This document shows positions 41,734 through 55,486 of a DNA stretch of 64,000 nt, in pieces; position 1 is the first letter of the stretch, and every line of letters starts with the position of its first letter. The stretch is from Sphingobium xanthum (GTDB lineage: Bacteria > Pseudomonadota > Alphaproteobacteria > Sphingomonadales > Sphingomonadaceae), in assembly GCF_019737615.1 (NCBI RefSeq), contig NZ_JAHKKS010000006.1:124001-188000 (forward strand). Reading direction: 5' to 3'. The notes below the pieces were generated by a model. The model was not told the DNA's origin, ran no database searches, and worked only from the letters and a program-made list of their open reading frames with translations. The translations under genes and the position numbers were made by a program.

Positions 41734-42288
41734 TTATGCGTAAGTAACGCGCGTGCTGCGCTTGGCCGAGCGGAGCGCGCCGCCCAGCAGGCCGAAGCCG
41801 CCGACCATGAGCGCCCAGCTCGCAGGTTCCGGTACGCCCGGCGAGGAGACAAACGACAGGGCCAGGCCGCCGACGCCGACCGGCGCCGCGCCGTCGATCG
41901 CCGCTTCGAGCGTGTAGAAGCCGGGAGACGGGAAGCCGCCCGTCAGGAAGTCGGCGCCGTAAAGCGATACGGCGAAATCCGGGAAGACGATGTCGAACAG
42001 GCCGGCATTGATCGCCGGATAGAACACGATCGCGACCGGCGGCGTCAGCACGGGCGAGCCCGCCAGCGAATAGCTGAAGCTGAAGATGCTCGTCGTCGGG
42101 TTGGCGTCGAGCGGATTGGGCACCTCGAACGAGAATTGCGACTGGCTTCCCGCCAGGCTGTAGGGCGTCGTGGGGGTCAGGGCGCCCCAGAAAATCGTTC
42201 CCTGAATCAGGGCAGTGGCTTGTGCCTGCGACGCTGCAACGAGACTGATCGCAGTTGCACAAAGCAGCGGAATTTTACGCATGAACAT
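41734..42288 (-). CDS. Secreted PEPxxWA-CTERM protein of unknown function
   Basis: This 184-residue protein has a signal peptide (1-24, ending AQA), a short β-rich body with FSFEVPNPLDANPTTSIFSF, and the C-terminal VPEPASWALMVGGFGLLG helix with a KRSTR basic tail. It is smaller than the other two PEP-CTERM proteins in the window. The start follows GGGAG about 8 bases upstream. No activity is recognised. Confidence 0.83.
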   Translation of the reverse strand: MFMRKIPLLCATAISLVAASQAQATALIQGTIFWGALTPTTPYSLAGSQSQFSFEVPNPLDANPTTSIFSFSYSLAGSPVLTPPVAIVFYPAINAGLFDIVFPDFAVSLYGADFLTGGFPSPGFYTLEAAIDGAAPVGVGGLALSFVSSPGVPEPASWALMVGGFGLLGGALRSAKRSTRVTYA

Positions 42289-42496
42289 ATCGATACTCCC
42301 ACTTCATCCATCCACAGGAAGGAATATCCTCTCATTATATTTCTGCAGTGCAGCGTAACTCAGGCGTTAACCATAGTCGAATGCAAGGTTTGATGAGGGG
42401 GAGGGCGATTGCGTTCCACGAAATCGTAGCGTCAACGGCAGTGTTCTTCCACTTCCGGGGCCGGAGAAGGTCGAAGCAGCTGCATTGCGCACATGC

Positions 42497-42528
42497 GAAG
42501 AGGCCGGGCGTTTCCGCCCGGCCTCTTC
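42497..42528 (-). terminator. Strong hairpin downstream of rpoD
   Basis: GAAGAGGCCGGGCG (42497-42510) and CGCCCGGCCTCTTC (42515-42528) form fourteen perfect pairs around TTTC, 39 bases past the rpoD stop. It is the most stable hairpin seen in the window. It lacks a following T-run on the minus strand, so it may protect the 3' end or act with Rho. Confidence 0.65.
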
Positions 42529-42567
42529 ATGCAGGTCGATGACAGGCCCCCGACGGGGCCGTGCCAT

Positions 42568-44604
<2,037 letters not shown>

Positions 44605-44652
44605 GCGTCGCCTTACTCCGGGCCAATGCGTCCCACACGCAAGGCCGATTGT

Positions 44653-46527
44653 TCATTCATCCAGGGGTTGGGCCAGTTCCGCGACGCGAGCCGCCAGATC
44701 CGCCTTGAGCTGGCGCAGGGACTGCTGCCGGGCAAAACCGGCTTCGTCCAGATTCTCCGCCATCGCCCTCGTGACTGCCGCCAGCTCCGAATCGATCCGC
44801 GGTATCGCCACGATCACCGCAATTGCCTCGGCCAAGTCGCGCTGTGCGCGGCGCTTGTCGGCCTCGTCCCGGGTGAAAGTGAAATGCAGCGCATCGGCTC
44901 GGAGCAACCCCTTCGCCATATTATACAAGTCACGCTCGCCCAATATGGTAAGGAGGCGCTCTGTTTCAACCGTTTCTTCGTGGTCGCTCGCTTCAAGCAG
45001 CGCGTCCAGGAAATCGGCGAGTCGGTCGTCGCCCGGCATGAGGCTGGCGAGCGCCTCGCGATGGACCATGATCTCGGTCGGAAAGCGCAGGAGGCCGGCG
45101 AGTACGGCCCGCAGCAGCAGCAGGTCACCACCGGTCTCGCGGATGGCTTGGGCGTCCGCCGTCGGCGGTGGAGGAGGCGGCATCCAGCGGCCATTCTTGA
45201 CCGATCCGCCGGACCGTCGCTGGGCGGGGGCAAAGCCGCTCGGCCGGGCTGGCCTTGCAAAGCGTGCGCTGAACAGTTCCCGCAGATGCTGGCTGTAGTG
45301 ATAGCGGATTTCGCCATCCGCGATGGTCTTGCACAAATCGTCGAGCCGTTGCCTTAGGCCGGCGCGCTGTTCGGGCGTATCGAGCGGCAGGGCAGCTTCC
45401 TCGCTGCGCCAGATGAGCTCGACCAGCGGAATGGCGCCTTCCAGCACCGCCTCGAATGCCCTGACGCCCGAGGCGCGGATGAGATCGTCTGGGTCCTGCC
45501 CGGTGGGAAGCGTCGCGAAGGCGAGGCTGTGGCCGGGCTTCAAGAGGGGGAGGGCGCGATGCGCGGCACGCAGGGCGGCGCGCTGACCGGCACTGTCGCC
45601 ATCGAAGCAGAGCACCGGCGTCTCGACCATCGACCAGAGCCGCTCGATCTGCGCTTCAGTGAGCGCCGTGCCGAGTGGCGCGACCGCTTCCGCAATCCCG
45701 GCCTGGGCGATCGCGATGACGTCCATATAGCCCTCGACGACGACGATGCGGCCGGACTTGCGCGCGGCCGGGGCCGCCTTGTCGAGATTGTAGAGCGTGC
45801 GCCCCTTGTCGAAGAGCGGGGTCTCCGGCGAGTTCAGATATTTGGGCTCGCCCTGGCCGAGAATGCGTCCGCCGAAAGCGATGACCCGCCCGCGCTGGTC
45901 TCTGATCGGGATCATCAGGCGCCCACGGAAGCGATCGTAGCTCTCTCGCGCCGGCTTGCCGGCCTCTTCCTCCGGCTTGATGAGCATGCCGGTCTCCACC
46001 AGCATCTCTTCCGGGAAGCTCTTCAGCGCGTCCTTGAGCTTACTGCGGCTGTCCGGCGCGAAGCCGAGGCCGAAGGCGCGGCGCGTCTGGTCGGTAAGCC
46101 CGCGCTTTGAGAGATAAGCGCGAGCCTCCCTGCCCTCGATCCCGTCCAACTGCGCCACGAACCAGTCCTGCGACGCGTTTGTCACGTCGTGCAGGGATTG
46201 CGCCTTCTCGGCCCGCTTGGCCGCGCGCGGATCGGGCGCGGGCACGTCCATACCCGCCGCTGCCGCCAGCTCCTTGATCGCATCCATGAACGGCAGGCCG
46301 CGCTGGTCGGTCATCCAGCGGATCGCATCGCCATGCGCGCCGCAACCGAAGCAGTGATAGAAGCCCTTCTCGTCGTTGATCGTGAAGCTCGGCGTCTTCT
46401 CGTTGTGGAAGGGGCAGCAGGCCTTGTACTCGCGCCCGGCCTTCTGGATGCGCGTCGTGTTGCCGATCAGGGCGGAAAGCACCGTCCGGGCGCGCAGCTC
46501 ATCGAGCCATTGGGGGGTGAGTGTCAC
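44653..46527 (-). CDS. dnaG: DNA primase
   Basis: DnaG makes RNA primers for replication. The 624-residue protein begins with a zinc-binding domain (CPFHNEKTPSF, C38, H41, then C59 and C62 in HCFGCG), the RNA polymerase domain (about 110-240), the Toprim region (VVVEGYMDVIAIAQAG near 260 and CFDGDSAGQRAA), and a C-terminal helicase-binding part. The order yqeY-dnaG-rpoD in one direction replaces the rpsU-dnaG-rpoD order of enterics. Confidence 0.97.
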   Translation of the reverse strand: MTLTPQWLDELRARTVLSALIGNTTRIQKAGREYKACCPFHNEKTPSFTINDEKGFYHCFGCGAHGDAIRWMTDQRGLPFMDAIKELAAAAGMDVPAPDPRAAKRAEKAQSLHDVTNASQDWFVAQLDGIEGREARAYLSKRGLTDQTRRAFGLGFAPDSRSKLKDALKSFPEEMLVETGMLIKPEEEAGKPARESYDRFRGRLMIPIRDQRGRVIAFGGRILGQGEPKYLNSPETPLFDKGRTLYNLDKAAPAARKSGRIVVVEGYMDVIAIAQAGIAEAVAPLGTALTEAQIERLWSMVETPVLCFDGDSAGQRAALRAAHRALPLLKPGHSLAFATLPTGQDPDDLIRASGVRAFEAVLEGAIPLVELIWRSEEAALPLDTPEQRAGLRQRLDDLCKTIADGEIRYHYSQHLRELFSARFARPARPSGFAPAQRRSGGSVKNGRWMPPPPPPTADAQAIRETGGDLLLLRAVLAGLLRFPTEIMVHREALASLMPGDDRLADFLDALLEASDHEETVETERLLTILGERDLYNMAKGLLRADALHFTFTRDEADKRRAQRDLAEAIAVIVAIPRIDSELAAVTRAMAENLDEAGFARQQSLRQLKADLAARVAELAQPLDE

Positions 46528-46588
46528 TCGAAAACACTCCGGCTGACGGCGGAGGAGAAGGAAAGTTCCCTGAGGAGGGAACGGCGAT

Positions 46589-47044
46589 TCACCCCAAAGC
46601 CGCCTTCACCAGCCCGCTCGCCTTGCTCATGTCGAGCACGGTGCCGTGCCGCTCCTTGAGCGTCGCCATCACGCGGCCCATGTCCTTGACCGAGCCGGCG
46701 CCAAGCTCCGCCTTGATTGCCTCGATCGCCGCGCGCGTCTCGTCCTCGCTCAACTGCTTCGGCAGGAAGCTCTCGATCACGTCGACCTCGGCCTGCTCCT
46801 GCGCGGCCAGTTCGGCGCGGCCGCCGGCCTCGTACATCGAGATCGACTCGCGGCGCTGCTTCACCATCTTCTGCAGCACCTCGACGACGAGCGCGTCGTC
46901 CTCCGGAATCTGGCTCGCCGTGCGCAGCTCTATATCGCGGTCCTTGATCTTCGCGAGGATCAGGCGAACGGCCGCAAGCCGGCCTTTATCGCCGCTTTTC
47001 ATCGCCTCTATCTGGGCAGCCTTTATGCCATCGCGAATCATCAC
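46589..47044 (-). CDS. GatB/YqeY domain protein
   Basis: The 151-residue protein is a stand-alone GatB/YqeY domain, seen in the pieces IRDGIKAAQIEAMKSGDKGRLAAVRLILAKIKD at the start and SFLPKQLSEDETRAAIEA and MGRVMATLKERHG later. Such proteins may help tRNA amidation or RNA handling but are not proven. It is the first gene of the dnaG-rpoD cluster and divergent from carA across 156 bases. Confidence 0.93.
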   Translation of the reverse strand: MMIRDGIKAAQIEAMKSGDKGRLAAVRLILAKIKDRDIELRTASQIPEDDALVVEVLQKMVKQRRESISMYEAGGRAELAAQEQAEVDVIESFLPKQLSEDETRAAIEAIKAELGAGSVKDMGRVMATLKERHGTVLDMSKASGLVKAALG

Positions 47045-47200
47045 GCCGTCTCCGAGTCACCATGCGGGAAAGGAACGGATATAGGGCCTATTCGGAAATT
47101 TTAATAGATTGACCGTGCTGGTTCGAAATCCTAGTGACCCGGCCGTTTAGCCTGCGCGGCGGCGCCGGCCAAAAAGCGAAAAAGAAGGATCGTATCTGCC
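47045..47200. promoter_or_regulatory. Divergent promoter region between yqeY-dnaG-rpoD and carA
   Basis: The 156 bases must contain promoters for both the replication/transcription cluster and the pyrimidine/arginine cluster. On the plus strand TTGACC (47109-47114) is a reasonable -35 for carA, with TAGTGA 17 bases later as a poor -10. A/T-rich sequence lies at 47094-47110. I see no convincing tRNA or PyrR/ArgR operator. Confidence 0.3.
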
Positions 47201-48358
47201 ATGGCGAACGCCAAATACCCGACCGTGCCCAATGGAGCGACGGGGGTATTGGTATTGGCCGACGGTACCGTCATCTTCGGCCGCGGCTTCGGCGCGATCG
47301 GTGCGGAAGTGGGCGAGCTCTGCTTCCACACCGCGATGACCGGCTATCAGGAAATCATGACCGACCCGAGCTTTGCGGGCCAGATCATCACGTTCACTTT
47401 TCCCCATATCGGCAATGTCGGCACCAATCCGGACGATCTGGAGGCGGACACTCCCTGGGCGCTCGGCTGCATCGTGCGCGAGGACGTCACCGCGCCCTCC
47501 AACTTCCGCAATGTCCAGCCATTCGACCAGTGGCTGAAGGCGCGCGGCCGCATCGGCCTGTCCGGCGTCGACACGCGCGCGCTCACGCGCCGCATCCGCA
47601 TGGCCGGCGCGCCCAATGCGGTGATCGCGCATGATCCCAATGGCGCGTTCGACCTGAAAGCTTTGCACGAGAAGGCGAAGGCCTGGCCGGGCCTCGAAGG
47701 CATGGACCTCGCCATCGAAGTGACCGGTGAGCAGCGCGACTGGTCCGGCGGCCCCTGGAAGCTCGGCTTCGGTTATGAAGCAGACGGGGAGGGGGACAGG
47801 CCTCATGTCGTGGCGATCGACTATGGCGCCAAGCACAACATTTTCCGCAATCTCGTGAAGGCCGGCGCCAAGGTGACGGTGCTGCCCGCGACGGCGACCT
47901 TCGATCAAATCATGTCGTTCAAGCCGGCGGGCGTGTTCCTGTCGAACGGCCCTGGCGATCCGGCCGCGACCGCCGACTATGCCGTGCCGGTGATCCGCAA
48001 GCTGATAGACACCAACATGCCGATCTTCGGCATCTGCCTTGGCCATCAGCTCCTCGGCCTCGCCGCGGGCGGCAAGACGCGCAAGATGTATCAGGGTCAT
48101 CGTGGCGCCAATCACCCGGTCAAGCGGCTGGAGGACGGGGTCGTCGAGATCACGAGCATGAACCATGGCTTCGCGCTCGACGCGACGAGCTTGCCGGCCA
48201 ATGTCGTCGAGACGCATGTCAGCCTGTTCGACGGCTCGAACTGCGGCATCGCCTTCACCGACAAGCCGGTCTTCGCCGTGCAATATCACCCCGAGGCCTC
48301 GCCGGGCCCGCAGGACAGCTTCTATCTGTTCAAGCGGTTCGTGGAGGGGCTCAAGTGA
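47201..48358 (+). CDS. carA: Carbamoyl phosphate synthase small subunit (glutamine amidotransferase)
   Basis: CarA hydrolyses glutamine and passes ammonia to CarB for carbamoyl phosphate, used in pyrimidine and arginine synthesis. It is 385 residues, with the N-terminal domain of CarA (GRGFGAIG, FHTAMTGYQE) and a class I amidotransferase domain with GICLGHQLLGLA (catalytic Cys near 270) and HPEASPGP. The stop overlaps the next small gene by four bases (GTGA). carB is separated by three small genes. Confidence 0.97.
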   Translation: MANAKYPTVPNGATGVLVLADGTVIFGRGFGAIGAEVGELCFHTAMTGYQEIMTDPSFAGQIITFTFPHIGNVGTNPDDLEADTPWALGCIVREDVTAPSNFRNVQPFDQWLKARGRIGLSGVDTRALTRRIRMAGAPNAVIAHDPNGAFDLKALHEKAKAWPGLEGMDLAIEVTGEQRDWSGGPWKLGFGYEADGEGDRPHVVAIDYGAKHNIFRNLVKAGAKVTVLPATATFDQIMSFKPAGVFLSNGPGDPAATADYAVPVIRKLIDTNMPIFGICLGHQLLGLAAGGKTRKMYQGHRGANHPVKRLEDGVVEITSMNHGFALDATSLPANVVETHVSLFDGSNCGIAFTDKPVFAVQYHPEASPGPQDSFYLFKRFVEGLK

Positions 48359-48606
48359 TCCTGCTGCCGATACTGGCAGCCGGTGCCGTCATCGATACGC
48401 CGAAGCTCCAGCGGCAGCTCGATTTCATGGTCGGCCTGTGCCGCGCGAATGAGGTCGTCCGCTTCGTCGCGCATGAGGGCAATGTCGTGACGATGGAGAT
48501 GCGCAAGCCGGGCCTGCCCAGCGTCAGCGAGAACAAGGCGTTTCAGTGCGCGCTGGCCAAGGTGAAGGACCGCGCCGACCTGCGGCTGGAGGCGCCTGCG
48601 CAATGA
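48355..48606 (+). CDS. Hypothetical 83-residue protein between carA and carB
   Basis: The GTG overlaps the carA stop and the stop overlaps the RraB-like start (ATGA), so translation is coupled on both sides. The N-terminus (about 1-14) is hydrophobic and may be a short signal peptide or membrane anchor; the rest is a small β/α domain with C-x-A-N-E-V-V-R-F. No family recognised. It may be a secreted partner of an unrelated process that was inserted in the operon. Confidence 0.7.
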   Translation: MILLPILAAGAVIDTPKLQRQLDFMVGLCRANEVVRFVAHEGNVVTMEMRKPGLPSVSENKAFQCALAKVKDRADLRLEAPAQ

Positions 48607-48971
48607 GCCTCAAGCTGCCCGAGGTCGATCCCGCCCGGCTGGAAGCGGAATGGGAAGCGGACAAGGATATCCTCGTCCAGCTCGCCGCCAATGGCGACAA
48701 GGCCCATCTGCCGCGGCCGGTAGACGTGAGCTTCCGTGGGACGGAAGAGGATTTCGAGCGCGTCCTGAACGTCGCCAGCCAGTTCGGCTTCGTCGAGCTG
48801 GACCGCGAAGTGGGCGAGGATGGCGAACTCTACCTGTTCCTCGAATGCGAGAGCGCGGTCGATGAGCAGTCGATCCGCGCGCTCACCCGCAAATGTGTCC
48901 AGATCGAGCTGCTGTTCGGCGTCGAATATGACGGCTGGGGCTGCGAAGCGCAGGCGGGAGCGGTGCATTGA
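48603..48971 (+). CDS. Ribonuclease E inhibitor RraB-like protein, copy 1
   Basis: The 122-residue protein contains the RraB/DUF695-type pattern: a D-P-x-R-L-E-A-E-W-E-A-D-K-D start, VDVSFRGTEEDFERV and FGVEYDGWGCEAQ at the end. RraB proteins bind RNase E and change RNA decay in E. coli. The start overlaps the previous stop by ATGA. A second, diverged copy follows immediately, starting at a TTG within the stop codon of this gene. Confidence 0.8.
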   Translation: MSLKLPEVDPARLEAEWEADKDILVQLAANGDKAHLPRPVDVSFRGTEEDFERVLNVASQFGFVELDREVGEDGELYLFLECESAVDEQSIRALTRKCVQIELLFGVEYDGWGCEAQAGAVH

Positions 48972-49326
48972 TTCCGGCAATTGATCCCGATCGCTGGGAA
49001 GAAGTTTGGGCTGCGGATTTGGATGTGTTGAGAAGCCTTGCCGAGCAAGGCGATCGGTCTGAAGTTCCTCGTCTGGTAGACGTTAGCTTTCGTGGTTCGG
49101 CCGATGCTCTTGATCGTCTCCAGGCTTCCGCAGCCAATTTCGGATTCGTGATACAGTCGCGAGATCCGAACGGCCCTCAAGAGCCTTGGCTATTTCTGGA
49201 GCGTATTCAACCCATTGATTTGGAAACGATGCGCGAATTCACCATGACCTACCTTCAGATAGAAGACTCCTTTGGCGTCGAATGTGATGGGTGGGGTTGC
49301 GTAGCGCAGAACGGAATCGGCCAATA

Positions 49327-49327
<1 letters not shown>
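48968..49327 (+). CDS. Ribonuclease E inhibitor RraB-like protein, copy 2
   Basis: The TTG overlaps the stop of copy 1 (TTGA), giving 119 residues. It aligns with copy 1 across its length: [31 protein letters not shown], and [13 protein letters not shown]. The DNA is more A/T-rich than copy 1 and the surrounding genes. This suggests either an older tandem duplication under different constraints or replacement of one copy by transfer. The stop TAA overlaps the carB start (TAATG). Confidence 0.78.
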
Positions 49328-52665
<3,338 letters not shown>

Positions 52666-52767
52666 TATCCGACACATAGAAATCAGCTGCGCGCTGGCCG
52701 GAACCGCCGGTCGGCAAGGGAGTTCGCGCTTCGGGACAGGCCCGGACGGATGGAATTGGGGAGTTAT

Positions 52768-53244
52768 ATGGCGACCGTTGAGAAGATGCCGATGCTGCAG
52801 GTTGGCTATGACAAGCTGACGGAGCAGGTGCGTGCCCTCAAAGCGGAGCGTCCCTTGATCGTGGAAGCGATCGAGGAAGCGCGTGCGCACGGTGACCTTT
52901 CGGAAAACGCCGAATATCATGCCGCCAAGGAGCGCCAGGGTCAGGTCGAGGCGTCGATCGCCGACATCGAGGACAAGCTCTCGCGCGCTCAGGTCATCGA
53001 TCCCAAGAGCCTCTCGGGCGACAAGATCATCTTCGGCGCGACGGTGACGTTGCAGGACGAGGACGATCAGCCGGTGCGCTATCAGATCGTCGGCCAGGCG
53101 GAGGCGGACGCCAAGCTCGGTATGATCAGCTATAATTCGCCGCTGGGCCGTGCGCTCATTGGCCGCCAGGTCGGCGAGGAAGTCGAAGTCACGGTTCCGT
53201 CCGGCGACAAGTTCTACCTGGTCGATAAGATTGAGTTCATCTGA
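52768..53244 (+). CDS. greA: Transcription elongation factor GreA
   Basis: GreA rescues backtracked RNA polymerase by stimulating transcript cleavage. The ATG at 52768 is preceded by GGGGAG and yields 158 residues, the normal length. The coiled-coil N-terminus has [20 protein letters not shown], with the acidic tip DLSENAEY, followed by the FKBP-like domain from about 80. An ATG at 52750 is also in frame but the second fits the ribosome site. Confidence 0.96.
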   Translation: MATVEKMPMLQVGYDKLTEQVRALKAERPLIVEAIEEARAHGDLSENAEYHAAKERQGQVEASIADIEDKLSRAQVIDPKSLSGDKIIFGATVTLQDEDDQPVRYQIVGQAEADAKLGMISYNSPLGRALIGRQVGEEVEVTVPSGDKFYLVDKIEFI

Positions 53245-53272
53245 GAATCGCGCGCCGCGTGAGGCTAGCATC

Positions 53273-53945
53273 ATGGCGGTGACGCTTCCCCGTGGGCCGG
53301 CTACGAACATCCTGGCCGGCCTCACTTTTCTAGCTTTCCTGCCAGTCTATCTGACCGGCCAGACGGATCGCGCCGCGATTCTGGCTGGCTTCATCCCGGA
53401 GCGCGTCAATGCGCTCGCCGCCCAAGGCATCTCGATCGACATACCGTGGCTCCCGCTCTGGCTGACGCCGCTCAGCGCGACCTTGATCCATTCGGACTGG
53501 CTGCATCTCGCTTTCAATCTGATGATGCTGATATTTTGCGGCCGCTATGTCGAACAGTTGCTGGGGCAGGGGCGGCTGATCCTCATTTACGTCGTCGGTG
53601 CCTATGCCGCCGCGATCGGGCAATGGGCAATTGCGACACTGACCTCCGCCAATGGCGAGACAGTCATCCCGATGATCGGCGCAAGCGGCGCCATTTCAGC
53701 GCTGCTCGGCACCTATGCGATGATTTACAGCCAGCGCGGCGTGCGCGCGCTGGGGCCGGTGCCGGCCTATGTCGTGCGCATGCTCTGGCTCGCTGCCGCC
53801 TGGACGATCCTGCAATTGCTGATCGCGCTGGCCGGCGGGTTCGATGCGCTGTTCGGCAGCGTGGCCATCGGCGCGCATATCGGCGGGTTCATTGCGGGGC
53901 TGTTGCTGGCCCGCCCGCTGTTGTCCTGGCGCTTCCGGCCGCTCT
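53273..53945 (+). CDS. Rhomboid family intramembrane serine protease
   Basis: The start at 53273 is preceded by GAGG and gives about 224 residues. Hydrophobic helices are at about 12-30, 60-90, 105-122, 135-152, 170-190 and 196-215. The catalytic serine is S138 in GASGAIS and the histidine is H202 in GAHIGG, completing the rhomboid dyad. It cleaves membrane proteins within the bilayer. The substrate is unknown. It follows greA by 28 bases and may share its transcript. Confidence 0.9.
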
Positions 53946-53951
53946 GACCGG

Positions 53952-54188
53952 TCAATCGACCTGCGGGTCTTGGGCTTCCCCCGCCGGATCAAGCAGACGG
54001 TGCAGATGCACGATGACATAGCGCATCTCGGCGTCATCGACCGTGCGCTGGGCCGCGCCGCGCCAGGCCTTTTCGGCGCTGGCATAGTCCGGATAGACGC
54101 CGACCAGCTCGATCGAGCTCAGATCCTGAAATTCGAGTGTCTGCGGGTTCGTGACGCGCCCGCCCATGACGAGATGCAAAAGGCTCAA
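53952..54188 (-). CDS. DUF4170 family protein
   Basis: The TTG at 54188 follows GGGAG by 6 bases and gives 78 residues, the normal size of DUF4170: LLHLVMGGRV(T/N)PQTLEF, GVYPDYASAEKAWRGAAQRTVDDAEMRYVIVHLHRLLDP. The function is unknown in the family. An earlier ATG at 54266 would add a non-conserved basic region, so I rejected it. It is convergent with the rhomboid gene. Confidence 0.85.
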   Translation of the reverse strand: MSLLHLVMGGRVTNPQTLEFQDLSSIELVGVYPDYASAEKAWRGAAQRTVDDAEMRYVIVHLHRLLDPAGEAQDPQVD

Positions 54189-54281
54189 TGGAAGCTCCCA
54201 GAGTGAACGGCATTCGGCGGTAGCCGTGTTTCGGCCTGCGCTAGCAGCGTCCCTGCGCCATGCCAAGCCGATGCGCGTCGC

Positions 54282-54752
54282 TCAGCCTTCCTCGGCGTCC
54301 GTCTTGCCCGGTGCCAGCTTCCTGCTCTGCGTGCGAATGCGCTCGCCGACCGCGCTCGCGGCCTTGCCGGCGGCGCTGCGCATTGCGGCCTTCCGCTGGT
54401 CGTTGAGACCGGCGACGACGATCTTTGCGGTTTCGCTGGTCGCAGCGGCCCTGATGGCCCGGCCGGCGATCTTTCCGGCCTTTCCGGCAATGGCGACACG
54501 CGGCATGAAGATACCGATGATGGCACCGGCTGCGGCGGCGGCCGCCACGGCGGCAATCGGATGCTCCTGAAACAGCCGGTTGGTCTCTGCCGCCGCACGA
54601 TAGGTCTTCTCGCGAGTATCCTCGATCACCGCTTCACTGGTCTCGCGGGTCACGGCAATCACGTCGGTTGCTGTTTTGCGCACGCGGGCGACACTTTCGC
54701 GGGCCTTGGCCCGAACCGCTTCGACGGGTGTCGCGCCTTCGTCAGTCGTCAT
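54282..54752 (-). CDS. Membrane-anchored helical protein (YqjD/ElaB-like)
   Basis: The 156-residue protein has an N-terminal basic/acidic helix with many Ala, Arg and Glu (residues 8-60), a hydrophobic glycine-rich segment (AAVAAAAAAGAIIGIFM, about 65-85), and a basic C-terminal tail rich in Lys and Arg. This resembles the ElaB/YqjD group (DUF883), which tethers ribosomes at the membrane or responds to stress, but I see no definitive motif. It is the last gene of a four-gene leftward set and overlaps the upstream gene by 11 bases. Confidence 0.65.
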   Translation of the reverse strand: MTTDEGATPVEAVRAKARESVARVRKTATDVIAVTRETSEAVIEDTREKTYRAAAETNRLFQEHPIAAVAAAAAAGAIIGIFMPRVAIAGKAGKIAGRAIRAAATSETAKIVVAGLNDQRKAAMRSAAGKAASAVGERIRTQSRKLAPGKTDAEEG

Positions 54753-55083
54753 CGATCTGCCTCCACAGGCGCCGGTTCAGCCAGACCAGCTGTGCGCCTC
54801 TCATCCCATATAGAGCAGCGAGCCGCGCCGGCCGCCAGAAGATCACGGCAATGAGGCCCAGCACCCCGGAGGCTGCCATCAGGGGGTGGCGGCGCAACGC
54901 CTGACGCATGTCGCTGCGGACCTCGTCCGCCTTGTCGCTTGCCGCGACGAGCGCGTCGCCCTTGAGGCGGTCGAACGAGAGCCGCCGCTGCGTACTCTGG
55001 AGCGAGCTGATAAAGCGCAGGCGAGCGACCGTGGCTCGCTCACGCGCGCGGATCAGCCGTTCTTCAGGATCGACCTTGCTCAC
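54742..55083 (-). CDS. Small membrane protein of the YqjD/E/K-like set
   Basis: The 113-residue protein has a charged N-terminal helix (1-70) and one membrane helix (about 70-87: LMAASGVLGLIAVIFW), then a short Arg/Trp tail. Its position right after the YqjE-like gene, and overlapping its stop by four bases, is the position of yqjK in E. coli. The match to YqjK is by position and architecture only. Confidence 0.6.
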   Translation of the reverse strand: MSKVDPEERLIRARERATVARLRFISSLQSTQRRLSFDRLKGDALVAASDKADEVRSDMRQALRRHPLMAASGVLGLIAVIFWRPARLAALYGMRGAQLVWLNRRLWRQIDDD

Positions 55084-55454
55084 GGGCCTTTCCCTTCAAG
55101 CAAACGAATGAAGGTCCGCCGTGCCGCCAGCGCGAAGCCGACGGCAGCGAGGATCGAGACGCCGGCGATGATGAGGCTCGCCCAGAGCCAGCCGACATAG
55201 GGCGCCAGCGCGATGATAGTCGAGCCGATCAGGATCACGACACCCATGACGAGGAAGATGAGCGCCAGCGTCGCCAGCGCTAGCCATTTGCGCAGCCCGT
55301 CGGCAATGAGCGCCGCCTTGAGCTTCGCCCAGTGCAGTTCAGCTTCGGCCAGTTCCCGGCCCGAGGCGATGAGCCGCTCGACGCTGGCTTTGATGGAGCC
55401 GTCGTCGGGCGGCGGCGCCACCGTCTCTTTGAGGTCCGCGTCGCTCTCGCTCAT
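55080..55454 (-). CDS. Phage holin-like (DUF1469, YqjE-like) membrane protein
   Basis: The 124-residue protein has an acidic N-terminus, an amphipathic helix with the AEAELHWAKLKAALIADGLRK pattern (about 36-56), and two transmembrane helices (62-83 and 88-110), typical of the 'phage holin superfamily III' seen in YqjE. Despite the name, such chromosomal proteins are not known lytic holins; they probably sit in the envelope and respond to stress. It is the second gene of the four-gene set. Confidence 0.8.
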   Translation of the reverse strand: MSESDADLKETVAPPPDDGSIKASVERLIASGRELAEAELHWAKLKAALIADGLRKWLALATLALIFLVMGVVILIGSTIIALAPYVGWLWASLIIAGVSILAAVGFALAARRTFIRLLEGKGP

Positions 55455-55486
55455 CGTTCAGGATCTGGCCGATCGTCCTCGCTGTC

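Noticed and set aside
41526..41747. 73-codon plus-strand frame near the PEP-CTERM gene
   Set aside because: No ribosome site, no homology, and it overlaps the end of a better supported gene.
47117..47140. GGTTCGAAATCC resembling a tRNA T-arm upstream of carA
   Set aside because: It has one extra base in the loop, the flanking stem does not pair, and there is no acceptor or anticodon arm, so it is not a tRNA gene.
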